A stretch of 64,000 nt of DNA from Loripinus fragilis (Eukaryota > Mollusca > Bivalvia > Lucinida > Lucinidae). Position 1 is the stretch's first letter, and the number at the start of each line of letters is the position of its first letter. The position numbers and the translations under genes were made by a program. The notes beneath the pieces are model-generated. The model worked only from the letters and a program-made list of their open reading frames with translations. It made no database searches and was not told the origin of the DNA. Below are positions 1-64,000 of the stretch, one piece after another. The stretch is from positions 29,050,120 through 29,114,119 of the forward strand of contig OZ026520.1 in assembly GCA_964019695.1 (NCBI GenBank), given 5' to 3'.

Positions 1-67
1 AGCAATCAAATGGACCCAGATCAGACTGCTCCTTAGGAGCATAGTGTTTACTTTCATTGGACTAGTA

Positions 68-262
68 GGGAGCACAGTGGCTCAGTGGTTGAGTGCTTGA
101 CTCGAGACCGAGGGGCCGCAGGTTCGAGCGTCACTGCGTTGTGGTCCTTGAGCAAGGACACATGAATCCTTACTTGGTGCAGGTTTAACCCAGGAAGGCC
201 CCTCCCAATGTAAGTGAAAGATTGTTGACTGGGACTTAAAGAATCAAAACAAACAAGCAAAC
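68..262 (+). mobile_element. tRNA-derived SINE, family I, copy 1
   Basis: The head contains box A-like (gtggctcagtggttgagtg) and box B-like (ggttcgagc) sequence, and the tail ends gaatcaaaacaaacaagcaa. A 12-bp target-site duplication with one mismatch flanks it (attggactagta at 56-67, attggacaagta at 263-274). It sits inside a family C foldback that spans the window start. Confidence 0.88.
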
Positions 263-597
263 ATTGGACAAGTATTCCATAGTGTATTTGAATTTATGCA
301 GCAGACATAATGAGCAGACAACATTTTTAGGACAAAAAGTAATGCAGGATAGGGGTTAAAGATCAGGATCAGGGTTATTTCTTTGCTTTGTCTGCAAGTG
401 GCAGCTTATCGTCTGCTGATACACAGTCAACCCTCTTTACAACGACAGTGTTTGTCCCCAAATAATTTGATGTTAAACTGAATTTCTGTTGTAATGAACT
501 CAAACTCAAGCTAAACTGGTACAATTATGAAAATACTACCAACATTGTAAAGAATTTTGCTGTTATAAAGAGTGTCAGTATAAAGAGTTTTCACTGT

Positions 598-775
598 ACT
601 TTGCAAACAGTTTTGATCCATATCAGGCCCCACATTTGTCAGGCCTAATCTGGATCCAAACTGTTTGACTCACATGGAATTCCTTAAATATGTTTTCAAA
701 AAAGTTAATTTTGAAAAAAATAATCAGCAGATGGCAATAAAGCATGTAAAATTACCAAGCATGTTGAAAAGTTAA
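598..775. mobile_element. Foldback MITE family B, copy 1 (diverged)
   Basis: Contains tatcaggccccacatttgtc and aggcctaatctggatccaaa, then cagcagatggcaa; ends aagttaa. Confidence 0.65.
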
Positions 776-1257
776 ACCTTTACTCCATTAAAGAGCCTTT
801 TGACGCCTTTGAAATATCATGTATTTGAAAATATTATGGAAAATGGAGCATTTGCTCTTTTGGAGCAAATGCTCCAGTTTCCATATTTTCAAAAGTATTA
901 AAAACTTGACTTAAATTTTTCTTGATTTTTTTTCAATGTTGTCTTAATATATAAAAAATGATGTCATGATCTAAAAAAAAAGCCTATGGAGTAAAGGGTT
1001 AATGATATTGATGATGCTTTTTAGCTGGGTTTTTCGAATATAAGATCTGGTTATTAAATAAGTGTTGTCCGGGCGGGCAGCACGCTCTTGGTTAACGTTT
1101 TGGTTAACCTTTTTTCAGATTCAATTTTCTCACAAAGTATTCAACCTGCGTGCTTCAAATTTCACACATGGTTTCTTCAGGGTCTCTGCTTTTATGTGAT
1201 GCCATGTTCTTTTCAGTTGTTTCCCAAATTTTTGGTGAAAAATGCATTTTTTTTCAG

Positions 1258-62349
<61,092 letters not shown>

Positions 62350-62361
62350 GTAAGCTCAACT

Positions 62362-62545
62362 CAGGTTTAGATAAACAAAAAATGTCAGCTTAAAATTGTA
62401 AATATTTTCTTACCCATAATTTTTAGCATATGTTTTGGGTGCTCAAAAGAACCGTCTCATTGAGACAGTTCTTTTGAGTACCCACAACATATGTTTTGGT
62501 TGAGAAATAAGAAAATTGTTTTTTCTGTTACCAACACTTAAAAGC
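62362..62545. mobile_element. Foldback MITE family A, copy 12, just after exon 26
   Basis: Core gaaccgtctcattgagacag; starts gtttagataaacaaaaaatg about 15 nt past the exon 26 donor. Confidence 0.85.
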
Positions 62546-64000
62546 AATTCTCTGTAACCACCAAAATATTTTGGCCACGCATAGTCAGGGATTTTGATAA
62601 AGACGTTATATTCAAGTAGAGATGCATCAACTTTAATAATAAACTTTGTTTAGTTTTTCAAAAAGTGTAACCGTTTCCATGGTAACAGACGGAGAAGTTC
62701 CGAAAAATGGCACTTTCATGAAATTGCATACCCTCATTTTCTTTTCCTTATTCATTGAATTAAGCTAAAAGTTATCAGTAATTTTATGTTTTTATGTCAA
62801 AGTAGATAGATTAAGCTTTGTGATTTTAAAAAAGTTTTGAGGTTGGGGCATCTTAGATATATTTTATTTGCAAAATATTTGGATTTTTGATGAAAAAAAA
62901 CGAGTTTGGGGGTCAAATTTGATAACAAACTATTCAAAATCGCAGCAGTTCTGTGTATTACTGCATATATTATTAGAAAAAGGACACTTTGAAAAGTTAA
63001 ATTGTGAAATAAAATTCATGGGAACTTTTAATACTGCAAAGAAATCAGAATTTTAATTTTGTCCTAAATTATTGCTCTCAGAGGTATGCATTTTATGCCT
63101 TAACTTTATAAATTGTAGATAAATTAAGCTATTTCATGCATGATTACGGTTAATCAGCAGTAAAGACAGGTGTAAAAGCATAAAAACGGCATTGAATGAC
63201 ACCGGAGACACCCTGGAGACCTTAAAGGGAGGGACAGCCTAGCAACAACACAACAGTCAAAATTACGGTCGGGTATGAAAGCCATGACCGCGCCGTGCCT
63301 GGAGGCGCGGCCGCGCCGAAATCTGCCGCGCCAGAAATATATTTTTCCCTTCTCGAAGCACAAAGAGGTATAATTCCAATTTTTTTTCGCTATATCAACT
63401 GCAAATAGTATTATTAACAATTGCCAATAAAAAAAATATTAGTTTTCCCGAAATTATGATTTTATAAGCAATTTGACATGTGCCAGGGGTATGAAAGACC
63501 CTGCCGCGCTGTGCTGTGCCACTTGCATTAGGTAGTATTTCCCAGCTATCTGAAAATTACCTGACCCGAGTATCATGTTTTTTTTAAGTAGAAATGAGGA
63601 TAAGAACGAATAATGGTTCTTATTTTTCTTTTCCTGATTTGGGAAATAATGTTTTCATTAATAAAAACGGCAAAACAGATCCCAAAACACTCAATAGGCC
63701 CCTTTTATGTTGAGCGGTCTATATTGATTTGACACCAGTTGTGATTACACTTTGTTTTCATTTGACACACTGCATTATAATTTAATTACTATTAGAATGT
63801 TGTTAATATAACCGAAGCTTTGTGAGATGCATTCAAAATATAAATACATGTCCAAGTTTATAAGTTCCTAACTCTGAATGGATGGGACTAAAACTTACCT
63901 GTAGGGCAATTAGTCATCAAAGAAAAATGATTTACCAAAGACCATATCCCAGTTACAGCGTTTTCTTTATTTATCCTCGACCCAGTAGCGAAACGTCATT
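62546..64000. other. Downstream end of window: no exon found; GC-rich block
   Basis: A GC-rich patch at 63270-63335 contains the palindrome ggcgcggccgcgcc. A related segment gggtatgaaagaccctgccg recurs at 63487 (compare gggtatgaaagccatgaccg at 63269). The rest is AT-rich. Minus-strand open frames over it have no recognisable protein. Confidence 0.55.

Noticed and set aside
68..150. Possible tRNA genes at SINE heads (also 3573, 4996, 33182, 37533)
   Set aside because: Box A and box B are present, but each continues into a shared SINE body and tail with target duplications, so they are tRNA-derived SINEs.
63154..63420. 88-residue minus-strand frame
   Set aside because: It runs over the GC-rich repeat-like patch with no recognisable domain or splice context.

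Overview
The window looks like a stretch of an animal nuclear genome, most likely a bivalve mollusc. This rests on long AT-rich introns with consensus GT/AG borders, tRNA-derived SINEs, very many short foldback (MITE-like) repeats, and dispersed repeats of a style I associate with bivalves. The species assignment is inference. I see no bacterial or viral gene.

One plus-strand gene fills almost the whole window. I assembled 26 internal coding exons (1258 to 62349) by reading glycine-rich coding segments and checking that every exon-exon junction keeps phase. All 25 junctions fit. Together they give about 6.6 kb of coding sequence (about 2,207 residues) with no internal stop. Neither the start codon nor the stop codon is in the window, so the gene runs off both ends. 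The product is a giant, probably secreted, glycine-rich modular protein. A module of roughly 370 to 470 residues repeats five times in full (exons 2-4, 5-9, 10-15, 16-20, 21-25), and a sixth begins in exon 26. Each module opens with a Gly-rich block (GGSHGG.GGRG-like), then a VDG..xANG / GGGAGGSI / GTI.a.GG.G block, a GG.GGR.A block ending in GAAGTVY, a longer beta-rich region with an HVG.NQ motif, and a second beta-rich region leading to the next Gly-rich block. I recognise no named family. The pattern suggests a repetitive beta-strand (beta-helix or beta-roll like) extracellular or matrix protein, which is inference.

The introns (74 bp to 5.6 kb scale) are packed with mobile DNA: about nine SINE copies or fragments (several with visible target-site duplications), at least ten families of foldback MITEs, a hAT-type MITE with an exact 8-bp duplication, two TA-flanked TIR elements, a decayed Tc1-like transposase, two large elements ending in CAGGGTTC inverted repeats, a long (TA)n microsatellite and several minisatellites.

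The most unusual structure is local amplification of exon and splice-donor DNA. The 3' part of exon 1 plus its donor is repeated 11 times at 103 bp (1291-2423). Exon 15 plus its donor is repeated six times at 134-136 bp (36262-37020). A 30-bp minisatellite starts about 20 bp past the exon 18 donor. Exons 1 and 15 occupy the same place in the protein module and share the same phases (0 in, 1 out).
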